A stretch of 64,000 nt of DNA from Branchipolynoe longqiensis (lineage: Eukaryota; Annelida; Polychaeta; Phyllodocida; Polynoidae): assembly GCA_030323885.1 (NCBI GenBank), contig CM059188.1, positions 114,060,776-114,124,775 of the forward strand. The letters are read 5' to 3'. Under the pieces are notes generated by a model, which searched no databases, was not told the origin of the DNA, and saw only the letters and a list, made by a program, of their open reading frames with translations. Each line of letters starts with the position of its first letter. Position 1 is the stretch's first letter. Of the stretch, positions 23,079 to 32,551 are shown piece after piece. Position numbers and translations under genes: made by a program.

Positions 23079-23170
23079 TTACTAGCTAAGTTAGATATGT
23101 GAGATCAAATCTAGATGATAGTTTTTGTTTTGAAAATTTGATGCTTTTATCGGACTATGCCCCTTTAAAC

Positions 23171-23514
23171 TTAAAGCTACACAGTCTGGTGGTTTTAAGG
23201 GTTTTTTTCATTTTCTGATATAAATATAATAGGTTGATCGTTATAATCTAGCGTACTTCAGTTTGAAGTAACTTTGCTTTAAAATGACTAACTTGGGAGA
23301 TATTTGAAGTGTAAACATTCAAAATTAATTTTGGCGTGCTTGTCAAAACTCTGACCCTATAAAGCTGCTGTAACAGGTGCTAATAAAGTGACTTCTATGT
23401 AGCAACTCATACTTTAGAAGTGCACCAGTATCTAAGTTGGATACGTAGGTTCAGTTCTAGATTTAAAAAAAAAAAAAAAATTTTAAAATGTTTTTATCAA
23501 ACTATGCAGCTTTA
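23171..23514 (-). mobile_element. MITE-T copy, adjacent to the previous one
   Basis: Begins TTAAAGCTACACAGTCTGGTG only a few bases after the previous copy ends and in the same sense. It has a poly-A run at 23465-23480 and ends at ACTATGCAGCTTTA. Confidence 0.85.
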
Positions 23515-23530
23515 CTGGCTACTCGCACAG

Positions 23531-23875
23531 AATAGACGGGATGGCCAATCGAGTTGAGCGTCTGTTTCCAGTTTTGGTAGATCGTAGGATTCGAACCCAT
23601 GGGTTCGAACACTGGTCATGTCAAAGCAATGACTTAACAATTCATACTTGTCACTTCCTGGGCATGTGCTCGGCATAAATAGGATAGGGTAAGGACTGGT
23701 TGGCTCAGTGTCAGGATAATGTGACTGAGTGGGATATCAAGTCATGGTGCCAGCAGCCTGGTCTTCCAGTGGGGCAGCACTATAAAGTCGCCATGAGTGC
23801 GCACTGTCACAAGTCGGTACCCGTCCTGATATGACTTTAGATATTGCCAGGGCGTAAAACTCCAACAACCAACCT
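23531..23875 (+). repeat. SINE-A copy, full length
   Basis: Head AGACGGGATGGCCAATCGAG, doubled TTCGAACCC box, tail GTAAAACTCCAACAACCAACC. Confidence 0.9.
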
Positions 23876-23943
23876 ACAAAAATCATTACTACCCACAGCA
23901 GTGTTGGGCAATATGAACCAACGAAGCTCTCCGGCTCTCGGGA

Positions 23944-24298
23944 TTAAAGTTGCAGAGTCCGATGGTTTTGAATTTCTGTATTTTTTCTGAGATAAATATA
24001 TTAGATCAATCACTAATATCTACTTTACATTAGTTCGAAGTTACTTTTATTTTAAATGGTAAACTTTTGAAATATTTTGAGTGCAAACATGGAAAATAAG
24101 TTTTGGCAAGCTTGCCAAAACTCTGACACCATAGCCTTCTGCAGGAACAGGTTCTGTTGAATTGACTCAGTATTACCTTCTACGCAGAAACAAATGCTTA
24201 ATAAGTGCATCAGTATCTAAGTTAGAAATGTCAAATCAAATCTAGATAATTGGTTTGGTTTTTAAAATTTTATATTTCATCGGACTATGCAGCTTTAA
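23944..24298 (-). mobile_element. MITE-T copy
   Basis: TTAAAGTTGCAGAGTCCGATG to CATCGGACTATGCAGCTTTAA. Confidence 0.95.
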
Positions 24299-24551
24299 GA
24301 GGCGAGAAAGTTACCGGTCGGTTCTCGGGGTCAGGCTGAATGAAGGTGCGAGTTTGGCTGGTCCTCAGCCTGTCAGGCTGAGCGCTGTTTACATTACAGC
24401 TTCCATCTGCTAACTTAAACAAAGTATACTCAGTGGGTGGGGCAAGCAAAGCTATTAATAGGGTGGACCCAGGCAGGACAGTGGGGGCGGGGGGGGGGGG
24501 GGGCGTAGAGAAACTGTCAAACAAACATATGCGTATTCACAGTCGGGCGAG

Positions 24552-25056
24552 ACCAGACGGTCGGGATGGCCGAATGAGTTGAGTGTCCGTCTCCCGTTTT
24601 GGTAGATCGTTGGATTCAAACCCACGTTTTTTTGTGTTTTTTTGGTCCATTCGTTGTTTTAAGCAGGGGAAATTTCAGTCATAGATGACTGGTCTTCCTC
24701 ATTCCACTGCTGGTCGATAGAAAGCCTGAGCCTACACTTTTACTGACCCAAGGGATTTTTAACCTCCCACACCACATAGACATGGTTTTGTATCCTGGTC
24801 GATTCAAACCAATGACTTAAGAATTGATGCTTTTCACTTCCTGGCCAGGCTCTCTGCATTAGTATGATATGGCAATGACTGGTTGGCTCAAGGTCAAGAT
24901 AATGTGATTGAGTGAGATATCAGGTCATGAGGATGGCGGCCTGGTTGGGGTAGCACTATAAAGTCACCATGAGTGCACACTGTCACAAGTCGGTACCTGT
25001 CTTGATATGACCTTAGATGTTACTAGGACGTAAAACTCTAACAACCAATCAACCAG
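24552..25056 (+). repeat. SINE-A copy split by SINE-B
   Basis: The head (GGGATGGCCGAATGAGTTGAG) runs to about 24626; the body resumes at 24786 with CCTGGTCGATTCAAACC and ends GTAAAACTCTAACAACCAATC. Confidence 0.9.
24627..24785 (-). repeat. SINE-B fragment (tail half) nested in SINE-A
   Basis: TTTTTGGTCCATTCGTTG to CCCACACCACATAGACATGG. The tRNA head is absent, so this is a 5'-truncated insertion. Confidence 0.85.
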
Positions 25057-25120
25057 TGAGGCGATATTAGGTGGTCAGTAAGGGCGCCTGTGTCAGCTGA
25101 CAGTCGCTGCTGCCACCTGT

Positions 25121-25429
25121 GCCGTGTTCAGGGTCCGTCTCGGAGGCGCCTCGGCGACGTCTCAGCGATGCTTTTTGGCTTATTTCCGTTCAGAGTGTGT
25201 CTCGCGACGTCTCGGAGACGCCTCTCTTTCCAGACTGGAGGTGAAAAGCGTCTCGAAAATGGCCACCGCATGCAGTGGTTTCATCCAATCAGAGCGCAGC
25301 ATTTTGATTGCAATGGCCGCTGCCTATGGGGGCGGCCATTTTCGAGGCGACCAACTGCTGTTGTCGTTCAGACTAGCCTGATGTCACGGGTGCCTCCGAG
25401 GCGCCTCCGAGACGGACCCTGAATGCGGC
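25121..25429. mobile_element. echo element E3 (GAGACG-iterated), 309 bp
   Basis: Excellent inverted ends: GCCGTGTTCAGGGTCCGTCT pairs with AGACGGACCCTGAATGCGGC, continuing into CGGAGGCGCCTC. GAGACG/CGTCTC words iterate inside. The same family as 17551-17830. No ORF of its own. Confidence 0.85.
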
Positions 25430-25439
25430 TCTGGTGGTG

Positions 25440-25625
25440 AGTCGCTGAATAGGTGCCACCTGGTGGTGAGTTGAGGACTGGTTCGGCAAACTGCCGCTGC
25501 TGCCACCTGGTGGTGACTTGAGGACCGGGTCAGAAAATAAACTGCCACTGCTGCCACCTGGTGGTGACTTGATGATTGGGTCAGCAAACAAACTGCCGCT
25601 GCTGCCACCTGGTGGTATATTCTTG
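25440..25625. repeat. ~51-bp repeat with CTGCCACCTGGTGG in each unit
   Basis: Four units of GCTGCCACCTGGTGGTGA(C/G)TTGA. The core is a near-palindromic CCACCTGGTGG and resembles the CTCF consensus complement. Confidence 0.85.
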
Positions 25626-26518
25626 AGGGCTGGTTTCCGTGTTCGATCCGTATACCACCCATCGTTGGTTGCACCTGTCACCCTTGCCTTGCTCACAACA
25701 ATCAGCCGCGTTAATCCACCCCCACCCACGCCCACCCACCGCCACCCACCCCCTGGAGGCAGATGTGTGGACCCCTTAGCACACAGCACTGCCCAGCCCC
25801 TCCCGCCACACACCCAACCCCAACCCCCACCCCAACCTCAAACCCCACCAACCCCCCACCCAACCCTGACACCCACACCCACACACCCCAGGAGGCAGGT
25901 GTGTGGCCCTTTAACACACCAAACTGCCCAGCCCCCCAACTCCCCCACCCCCAGCCCTCGGCAGCCAGGCCCGACTTAGCCGGCCTCTCACTGTGCCAAC
26001 GTCGGGGCGCCGTGTGGTAAGCAGTTGTCGCCAAACTTTGAGCCGACCACTTGGTTTGTTCGCCACGATGTTGACACACCGGACGCCAGGACTTAGCGGA
26101 CTGCCCGGGTTTCTCATTCTCAGCCCGTGGTAGCAAACAGCTGGACCCCGTAGAGCCCCCGGAGGCAGAGCGAAGGAGGCCGGGTGGGGCACCCCACATT
26201 CTCCTGGAGCTCGGGCTTGCATCGTGATGGCGATGTTTTACCTTACATCCGGGTCTGATTGATAATATTACATCGCTACATGGCGAACGGCTCCTGCCTC
26301 CACACAAAATAGAGAACGAAGAAAAACAGACATCAATCAAAAACCGACTGTTGTACGGTGCCATTTCAATGCTGCAGTTCAGTTCTGCAGTCTGTGACCG
26401 ATAGGTTATGTATGAACCCCCCAACAAGTGGCGGAGGGATATGTTATTATGTAGGTGGCCTTAGAGGCATGGTCCGGCTCTCGGCTTCACTACAGTGTGA
26501 TTTGATTTGAGGCAGGGT
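25626..26518. other. GC-rich stretch upstream of the gene, low complexity in part
   Basis: 25720-25960 is C-rich (CCCACCC iterations with two CCAGGAGGCAG(G)TGTGTGG phrases). 25960-26220 is GC-rich and single-copy in look. It could be 5' flank or an untranslated exon of the RADIL-like gene, but I see no clear promoter element or splice donor I would trust. Confidence 0.35.
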
Positions 26519-26847
26519 TGACCGGGCACAGTGGCCGAATTGGTAGAGCCTGGACCTCGTCGCGCGGATGGTCGGGAGTTCGGTTCCGGGTCAAGTCAAA
26601 CCAATGACTTATAAAATTGATACTTGTCGCTACCTAGCCTGGCGCTTGGCATTAATAGGATAGGGCAAGGACTGGTTTGTTCAGTGTCAGGATAATGTGA
26701 CTGAGTCGGATATCGGGTCATTGTTCAGGCGGCCTGATTTCCCAGTGGGGCAGCACTGCAATGTCGCAATGAGTGCGCGCTGTCACAAGTCGGTACCCAT
26801 CCTGATATGATCGTAGATATTTCCAGGATGTAAAACTCCAACAACGC
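26519..26847 (+). repeat. SINE-A2 copy directly upstream of the start codon
   Basis: Head GGGCACAGTGGCCGAATTGG and GGGAGTTCGGTTCCGGG, tail GTAAAACTCCAACAACG. It ends 44 bp before the ATG at 26891, so it is either in the 5' leader or the immediate promoter of the gene. Confidence 0.9.
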
Positions 26848-26890
26848 GGGGTTGTAAGTGCCTGGAATACTAGAGTTTACAGTCGGCGAG

Positions 26891-27784
26891 ATGACAAAGA
26901 AACATCGTCGTTTTTTAGCAATGGATGCAATGAGGCAGTCTACGTTCTACACCAAGCCTCTTGAAGAGGATGCCTGCCCCTGCGTACCCATATCGGACCT
27001 GGGTAGGGCGGCGGGTGACACCGGGGGCGGGACTCCGGGGAGGCCCCGGGGAGAGCCCCCGGGCCGGCCGGCCAGTGAGACGTCGAGACGGTCGGGCGAC
27101 GGGTCCTCTCTACTGAAAGATATCTGCCGGGCCAGGTACAACTACACCGACCCACTCCCGGGGCTGTTCGCCCGGCGCTGGGCCGGTAAGGATTCTCTCC
27201 GCTGCCGGCAAGGGAGCGTGTCGACGCCGACTGCAGCATCGTATGAGCATCTCCTGCTGGCCCTGCCTGAGACGGCCCCGACACCGCCTCGTCCACACAT
27301 CCCCTCCTCCTCCCCGGCTTGCTGTGAGGCGAGCCCGCCTGTGTCGCCTGTCTCACCGCCTCCCGGCCTTCCACTCCCCGGGACCTCGGACACGCCAAGG
27401 CGAGGTGGGGCCGGGAGGAGGCGGCGGCAGGGCGGGGAGGAGCGGGGCGGGGAGGAGCGGGGCGGGCCAGGAGCAGGGGCAGGGAAGAAGCGGAGGCGGG
27501 GCCGGAAGGAGAGGGACGGGGAAGGGGCAGGGACCGTAGACGGACCCATCCGGCCGGCTTGCCCGGCCGGGGAAAGGGCGGTGCCGGGGAAGGTCTCGGT
27601 AGGACGACCGGCCGGGCGCCGGCTCAGGCCGTGGGAGAGCCCGGGCGAAGTGACGACCATGACGGGCCTGCTGGAGCAGGCCGCCCGGGGAGATGGCGCC
27701 CTCGAGAAGTTCCGGGGCAGCATCAGTCTGTACAACCGGCTCACGGCGCTCGAAGCCTTCCATATAAAGCCCAAGATGCCGGAG
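26891..27784 (+). CDS. RADIL: RADIL/afadin-family Rap/Ras effector, exon 1 (N-terminus)
   Basis: The first in-frame ATG after a stop at 26855 is 26891 (G at -3); it encodes MTKKHRRFLAMDAMRQSTF. A second possible start is the Met at residue 11. The exon gives residues 1-298: a polar start, a Gly/Pro-rich disordered region, a very basic stretch near residue 200 (KKRRRGRKERDGEG) and a more conserved-looking end (KFRGSISLYNRLTALEAF) leading to the RA domain. It ends in phase 0 at a GAG|GTAAAT donor. GC content is far above the flanking DNA. In this family the N-terminus is poorly conserved, so the start is inferred and an upstream untranslated exon is possible. Family role: scaffold recruited by GTP-bound Rap/Ras to cell-cell junctions and integrin-linked adhesion. 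Confidence 0.75.
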
Positions 27785-28030
27785 GTAAATGCATTGCAGA
27801 TAGATACACTACATGTAGAACATTAAAATTGTATCCCTATTCACCAGAATAGAAACCTCGAAGTAGAACAGTAAAATGTGTATCCATATTCACCAGAATA
27901 GAACCTATTTGATGATTGCGCGCATTAGTCTCAAGGGTACATTCGATCATATTTAATTTTATTTAATTAATTAAATTGATTAATAGCCTCAAATTTCAAA
28001 TTGTGCTTGTGAAATTAGTAAATAGTAGTA

Positions 28031-28280
28031 TACAGTAAAACCTCTCTAAATCGACTTTAAGTGGTCCAGTTAGGAAAGTGGTCGGCTTAGAGAGTTAGAA
28101 TATCCTTACAATGATATTGTTGGTACCCAGATAAAGCAATCGATATAGGGGAGTGGACGATCTGTGGAGTGGGGCCCGTCCTGATATGAGCTTAGATGTT
28201 GCTAGGACGTAAAACAACAACAAACAACAACAAACAAAAACAACAGTTGTGGAGTGGTCGACATAGAGAAGTTTTACTAT
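28031..28280. mobile_element. MITE-C copy carrying a SINE-A tail (intron 1)
   Basis: TACAGTAAAACCTCTCTAAA to CATAGAGAAGTTTTACTATG. About 75 bp of SINE-A tail (28168-28240) is inserted. Confidence 0.85.
28168..28242 (+). repeat. SINE-A tail fragment nested in MITE-C
   Basis: CCCGTCCTGATATGAGCTTAG to GTAAAACAACAACAAAC: a heavily 5'-truncated SINE. Confidence 0.85.
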
Positions 28281-28399
28281 GTTGTCTGTATTGGAGGTGC
28301 TTTATGTTGGAACAACTTATCTCCACGCCTCGAATGATGCCACCTGGTGAGACTAGTCGGAACTACACTACAAGTTTGCTGTTGACTACATTTCAACAT

Positions 28400-29450
28400 C
28401 TGTGTGTCTCTCCCTCACTGCATCTCCTCTTCTCAGTCTCCCTCATATCCCCCTCCCCCTCTCTGTCTCTCTGTCTCTCCGGTATCTCTACCTCTCCCTT
28501 TATCAGTCTCTCCCATATCTCCCCCCACCCTCTCTGTCTCTCTGTCTCCCGGTATATCTACCTCTCCCTTTCTCAATCTCTCCCATATCCCCCCCCCCAC
28601 CCTCTCTGTCTCTCTGACTCTCCGGTATCTCTACCTCTCCCTTTCTCAATCTCTCCCATATCTCCCCCCCCCACCCTCTCTGACTCTCTGGTACCTCTAC
28701 CTCTCCCTTTCTCAGTCTCTCCCATATCTCCCCCCACCCTCTCTGTCTTTCTGGTATCTCTACCTCTCCCTTTCTCAGTCTCTCCCATAACTCCCCCCAC
28801 CCTCTCTCTCTCTTTGGTATCTCTATCTCTCCCTTTCTCAGTCTCTCCCATATCTCCCCCCACCCTCTCTGTCTCTCCGGTATCTCTACCTCTCCCTTTC
28901 TCAGTCTCTCCCATATCTCCCCCCACCCTCTCTGTCTCTGCGGTATCTCTACCTCTCCCTTACTCAGTCTCTTCCATATCTCCCCCTCCCCATCTCTGTC
29001 TCCCGGTATCTCTACCTCTCCCTTTCTCAGTCTCTCCCTTTCTAAGTCTCTCCCATATCTCCCCTCACACTCTCCGTCTGTCTGTCTCTCCGGTACCTCC
29101 ACCTTTCTCTCAGTCTCTCCTCATTTCTATCTCTCCCTTTCTCAGTCTCTCCCATATCCCCCCTCACACTCTCTGTCTCTATGCATGTCTCTCCGGTATC
29201 TCTACCTCTCCCCTCCACGTATCTCTCCACTTTGTGACCCCCCATTCTCCGCGTCTCCCCTCCCCATCTTTCTTCCCACTCCGCGTCTCCTTCACCTCTG
29301 CGTTTCTTCCCCTCCACGTCTCTTCCAACTGTGTCTTTCGTTCTTCTCTGCATCTCTCTCTCCCCCCCATATTTCTTCTTTCACTCACTCATTCTCTCAC
29401 TCATTCTCTCACTCCCTATCTGTGTCTCTGCCTCTCTCCCCCATTCTACT
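28400..29450. repeat. pyrimidine-rich satellite, ~60-bp unit (intron 1)
   Basis: About ten full units of CTCTCCCTTTCTCAGTCTCTC + CCATATCTCCCCC + ACCCTCTCTGTCTC + CGGTATCTCTAC, then decaying CTCTTCC sequence to 29450. The sense strand is almost only C/T for 1 kb. A long open frame (28196-29488) is a composition artefact. Confidence 0.9.
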
Positions 29451-29892
29451 CTCCACTGACGTCGTCTGTCTCTGTCTACGTTTCTTAGTTCTCTCACATT
29501 GTCACGTGATTCTGATACCCTTTGGATGCAGTGACTTACTTCCCTTTAAATCTGCTACAGTCATCACCTCTGTTTTCTCACCATTGGCATAGACACACCT
29601 ATGATTTTTTGTTTGTGGGATACCAGATACATTGTTTAAACGGTTGAGTGCTGAATGAATGAGGCACTAGCCTGACTATGACTAGGAGGGTCTGGGGGTA
29701 TGCTGTCCAGGAATTCTTTTTAATCTAAAGGCTTTGAAATGCCATATCCGGGAGGATACATGGTGAGTGTCTTTTGTGGGTTTTTTTTGGTGGGGAGGGG
29801 GGCACCTACTCCCCCTGCTGCTAGCTACGGCCCTGTCCACACTGCATGTTGAACCGGCCCTGATGGCACTGTCTGGATGTCACTCCTCCCGG
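29451..29892. other. intron 1, nothing recognised
   Basis: Ordinary-looking sequence with a GGTGGGGAGGGG patch near 29790. No repeat family recognised. Confidence 0.4.
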
Positions 29893-29933
29893 TTGCTTAG
29901 ATGTTGCTAGGACGTAAGTCAACAACAAACAAC
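29893..29933 (+). repeat. SINE-A tail next to the exon 2 acceptor
   Basis: TTGCTTAGATGTTGCTAGGAC then GTAAGTCAACAACAAACAAC is the SINE-A 3' end. It stops 18 nt before the exon 2 splice site, in the zone where a branch point and pyrimidine tract normally lie. Confidence 0.8.
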
Positions 29934-29951
29934 CTCCCGGCTATGTTGCAG

Positions 29952-30159
29952 GGGCGGCGGACAGTCGAGTTCCAGGGGGCGCTTCGGTTTTACTACGAGA
30001 GCGGCCCCCACCAGGTGACGAAGGCGCTGCGCCTTGAGAGCTCCACGACCGTGCTACAACTGAGGACCCTCGTCGTGGAGAAGTTCAACCTGACGCCCCA
30101 CCTGGCGGCTGCCGGCAAAAGCACGGACAGCGTCGGCATCTTCCTGAGGCGCGCTCAAG
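29952..30159 (+). CDS. RADIL: RADIL/afadin-family gene, exon 2 (first half of RA-like domain 1)
   Basis: Acceptor CTATGTTGCAG|GGG, donor CTCAAG|GTGAGT; 208 nt, entering in phase 0 and leaving in phase 1. It encodes residues 299-367: GRRTVEFQGALRFYYESG, then a beta-strand/helix pattern (KALRLESSTTVLQLRTLVVEK) and SVGIFLRRAQ. The motif EFxGxxRFYY is shared with the first Ras-association domain of afadin. The ubiquitin-like fold is completed by exon 3: the split Gly codon joins RRAQ-G-DLPLKDVDRPLVL exactly in phase across a 27.4-kb intron. This domain would bind the switch region of Rap/Ras; binding residues cannot be confirmed by eye. Confidence 0.85.
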
Positions 30160-30248
30160 GTGAGTCGGTAGTGCATGACACTCTGTTGGCTGTTACTTTT
30201 ATTAGGGGCCGTCCAACGTTGTCAACATGTTCACGGTGTATGACAGGG

Positions 30249-30270
30249 CGGAGGGGGGGGGGGGGGGGGG
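30249..30270. repeat. poly-G run
   Basis: About 20 nearly uninterrupted G residues, 90 nt into intron 2. Similar runs occur at 24487, 46005-46070, 47918-47990 and (as C) 51018. Confidence 0.9.
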
Positions 30271-30277
30271 CTGACGG

Positions 30278-30857
30278 TAAAGGCCCAGTCACACCTTACC
30301 GGATTCGGGAAACGGACAGAAACCAGACACTGTCTGGTGAAATATGGCAATGTATGGTTTATATACGGTTGGCATCCGGCGTGTCCGTTATCTGTCCAGT
30401 GCTGTCCGGTACAAGTTTTGAACATGCACAAAACTTGTACCGGACACCGCCGGACTGACGTGTCTGGTTGGTGTCCGGTTTAAGTCCGTTTAGTCTGGTT
30501 CATGTCCGTTACCCATCCGTTATGTCTCCGGTTTGCTTCCTGAATAGTCCGTTGACAGTGTTGGGGGAATTCGGTCCGTCTTTTTTTCAGCGCGTCTGTA
30601 AACAGTCCGGTACGTATCCGTTTGGTGTTCGGTCCGTCCATTTGACATTCGGTTGCCGGCTGGTTCTCGTCCGGTTCTCGACCATTGGCTATTCGTTAAT
30701 GTACGTTCCTTGTCCTTTTAGCGTCCATTTCATCTGGCGACCGTTGCAACAGTTAGACACATTTTGATACATTTTGATACCAAACACCACTGGACTAGAC
30801 AATTCTTTGTTCGGTTTATGTCCGTTGCTCAATCCGGTAAGGTGTGACTGGGGCTTT
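30278..30857. mobile_element. echo element E4 (GTCCGGT-iterated), 580 bp
   Basis: 28-bp inverted ends with one mismatch: TAAAGGCCCAGTCACACCTT and its partner, reaching inward to ACCGGATT. The body is full of GTCCGGT, GTCCGTT and CGGACA, the same word as the inner end. A central palindrome with perfect 17-bp arms GTCCGGTACAAGTTTTG lies at 30404-30447. No coding capacity. Confidence 0.9.
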
Positions 30858-31002
30858 AAGTACAACTTTTAATGTGGGGTGAGGGGGGGGGGGAGGGGGT
30901 ACATTAGACCACCACATCCGGGGTCATTACATTAGTTGATTAATCTGGGGAATTTTCAATCGCAGACAATTGGTCTTCGTCTTCCCACTGCTCATTGCCC
31001 TA

Positions 31003-31160
31003 TCCTAGTAATGCCAAATGGCAAGCTAGGTAGCAATACGTATCAATTTTTAAGTTATTGGTTTGACTTGACCAGGTTTCGAACCTGGTAGTTTGAATCC
31101 CATGACCTACCAAAATGGGAGGCGGGCATTAAACTCCTTTGGTCACACCATCTAGGTCTG
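31003..31160 (-). repeat. SINE-A head-half fragment
   Basis: TGCCCTATCCTAGTAATGCC to the reversed Ser/Leu-like head (TTTGGTCACACCATCTAGG); the tail is lost. Confidence 0.75.
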
Positions 31161-31164
31161 TAGT

Positions 31165-31209
31165 AAAATGTTGATGGGTACTACTTAAAGTAGTACCCAT
31201 CAACAATTT
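31165..31209. repeat. near-perfect palindrome
   Basis: The core TTGATGGGTACTACTT is followed, after one base, by its exact complement (16-bp arms). With mismatches the arms extend to about 22 bp. It is too short to be a known element. Confidence 0.85.
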
Positions 31210-31535
31210 ACTCCCCCCCACTAGTACTTTGGGGGGGGGGTTAGGAAAAGTTGTAGTTTTTGACAATGTTGACAACTTTGAACTGCCCCTAAGTTCAATA
31301 AGTTCACAACATATTCCCTTGTATGCATTCATATAGGTGAAAAATACAGATTGCCATCGAAAAAATGTGGCAGGTCTGAGACTGGTGAAATCAGGGATAC
31401 ATGCAGCTGATGTTCAGCCAGAGTGATGAATGTTGTAAGTCATTGGTTTGACCGATGAGTGTCGGCAACAGCTTCGTATAATTATGTAATTGTATTCACA
31501 TGTTTTTATGGTATGCAAGACATATGTATATGAAG
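31210..31535. other. intron 2, nothing recognised
   Basis: No gene or recognised family. A G8 run is at 31230. Confidence 0.35.
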
Positions 31536-31819
31536 TTCGCGGGTTCGGTTCCCGGTCGAGTCAAACCAAAGACTTAAAAGTTTATGCTTGTCGCTTCCTA
31601 GCCTGGTGCTCGGCGTTATTAGGATAGGGCAACGGCTGGTTAGCTCGGTGTCAGGATAATGTGACTGACTGGGATATCAGGTCATGCTGCTGGTGGCCTG
31701 ATTTCCCAATGGGGCAGCACTATAAAATTTCCATGAGTGTGTACTGTCACAAGTCGGTATCCGTCTTGATATGACCTTAGATGTTGCTAGGACGTAAAAC
31801 AACAACAAACAAACAAACA
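31536..31819 (+). repeat. SINE-A2 copy, head truncated
   Basis: Starts in the B-box (GGGTTCGGTTCCCGGTCGAG) and ends GTAAAACAACAACAAACAAAC. Confidence 0.9.
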
Positions 31820-32551
31820 TATGTATATGAATTATTAAGTGATACAGATTCATACAGGATTTTAGGTGAAAAATACAGATTAAGATAAAAAAAAATGTGG
31901 CAGGCCTGCGAATCCCATAGGTGTATGAGGGCCACGCTTCCAATAAGTGCTGCTATCGGGAGATGTCTGGCGGGCATTTGACATCGCCATGGATGTTGTC
32001 ATGTCGGCAGCATGGAAGGGAGGCTGGGCTTGGTGCCAGGTTAACTGTTGAAGAACATCATGTCCTGTTGGACTCCCTAGGTTCTAGCAAAGACCCTATA
32101 ACGCTAGGACAGCTCACTCAGCCTGTACTGTGTAATCAAGATGATCAAACCCACCACTTGGCATGCTGGCTGTTCTCTCGGTTAAACAGGTGCTATATTA
32201 TATGTATAAATGTATATATGAATGTGAAAGATGTGTAATGATGGCGATGCTGATGATGATGCTGATGATGATGCGTATTTGTTCATAGCAATTTCATATT
32301 GATGTATATTCATGCTTACCTATCTCATGTATAATATAATTGTATGTGTTTACATGTGAAACACCAACCAGCAGAAGGGCTGATCAAACCCACCACAAGA
32401 TGGCACTGCAAAATTTACATTACCATGGGAGAGATAGGGAGTGAGCCGTCTTAGTATTATAGGGTCTTCGGTTCTAGTCAGCAGCAGAGCACTGCAACAC
32501 ACGTGTTGACAGTCGTCATTGCATGTCAACACGAAGATGTGTCAACGATTG
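31820..32551. other. intron 2; inverted ~40-bp pair and (GATGAT) tract
   Basis: TAGCAAAGACCCTATAACGC with AGCTCACTC (32080-32120) is inverted at 32437-32478, suggesting an old ~420-bp inverted-repeat element. GATGATGCT repeats occupy 32238-32274. No gene. Confidence 0.45.

Larger units (their letters stand above)
21990..23167 (-). mobile_element. MITE-T copy containing two nested insertions
   Basis: The left end TTAAAGTTGCATAGTCCGAT and right end ATCGGACTATGCCCCTTTAA are 1.18 kb apart instead of ~355 bp. SINE-B occupies 22036-22362 and MITE-G about 22579-23078. The remaining pieces add up to one MITE-T. Confidence 0.85.

Noticed and set aside
25711..26427. 238-codon minus-strand frame upstream of the gene
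   Set aside because: It spans a C-rich low-complexity stretch; no domain and no supporting splice sites. It could hide promoter sequence, but not a gene I can support.
26858..26890. Gene start at 26858
   Set aside because: The codon there is GTG. The first in-frame ATG is 26891.
27142..27774. 210-codon minus-strand frame opposite exon 1
   Set aside because: Shadow of the GC-rich coding exon; composition-driven.
28196..29488. 430-codon frame, Ser/Leu/Pro-rich
   Set aside because: Translation of the pyrimidine-rich satellite. It lies within intron 1 of the gene, has no domain, and several frames are open together.
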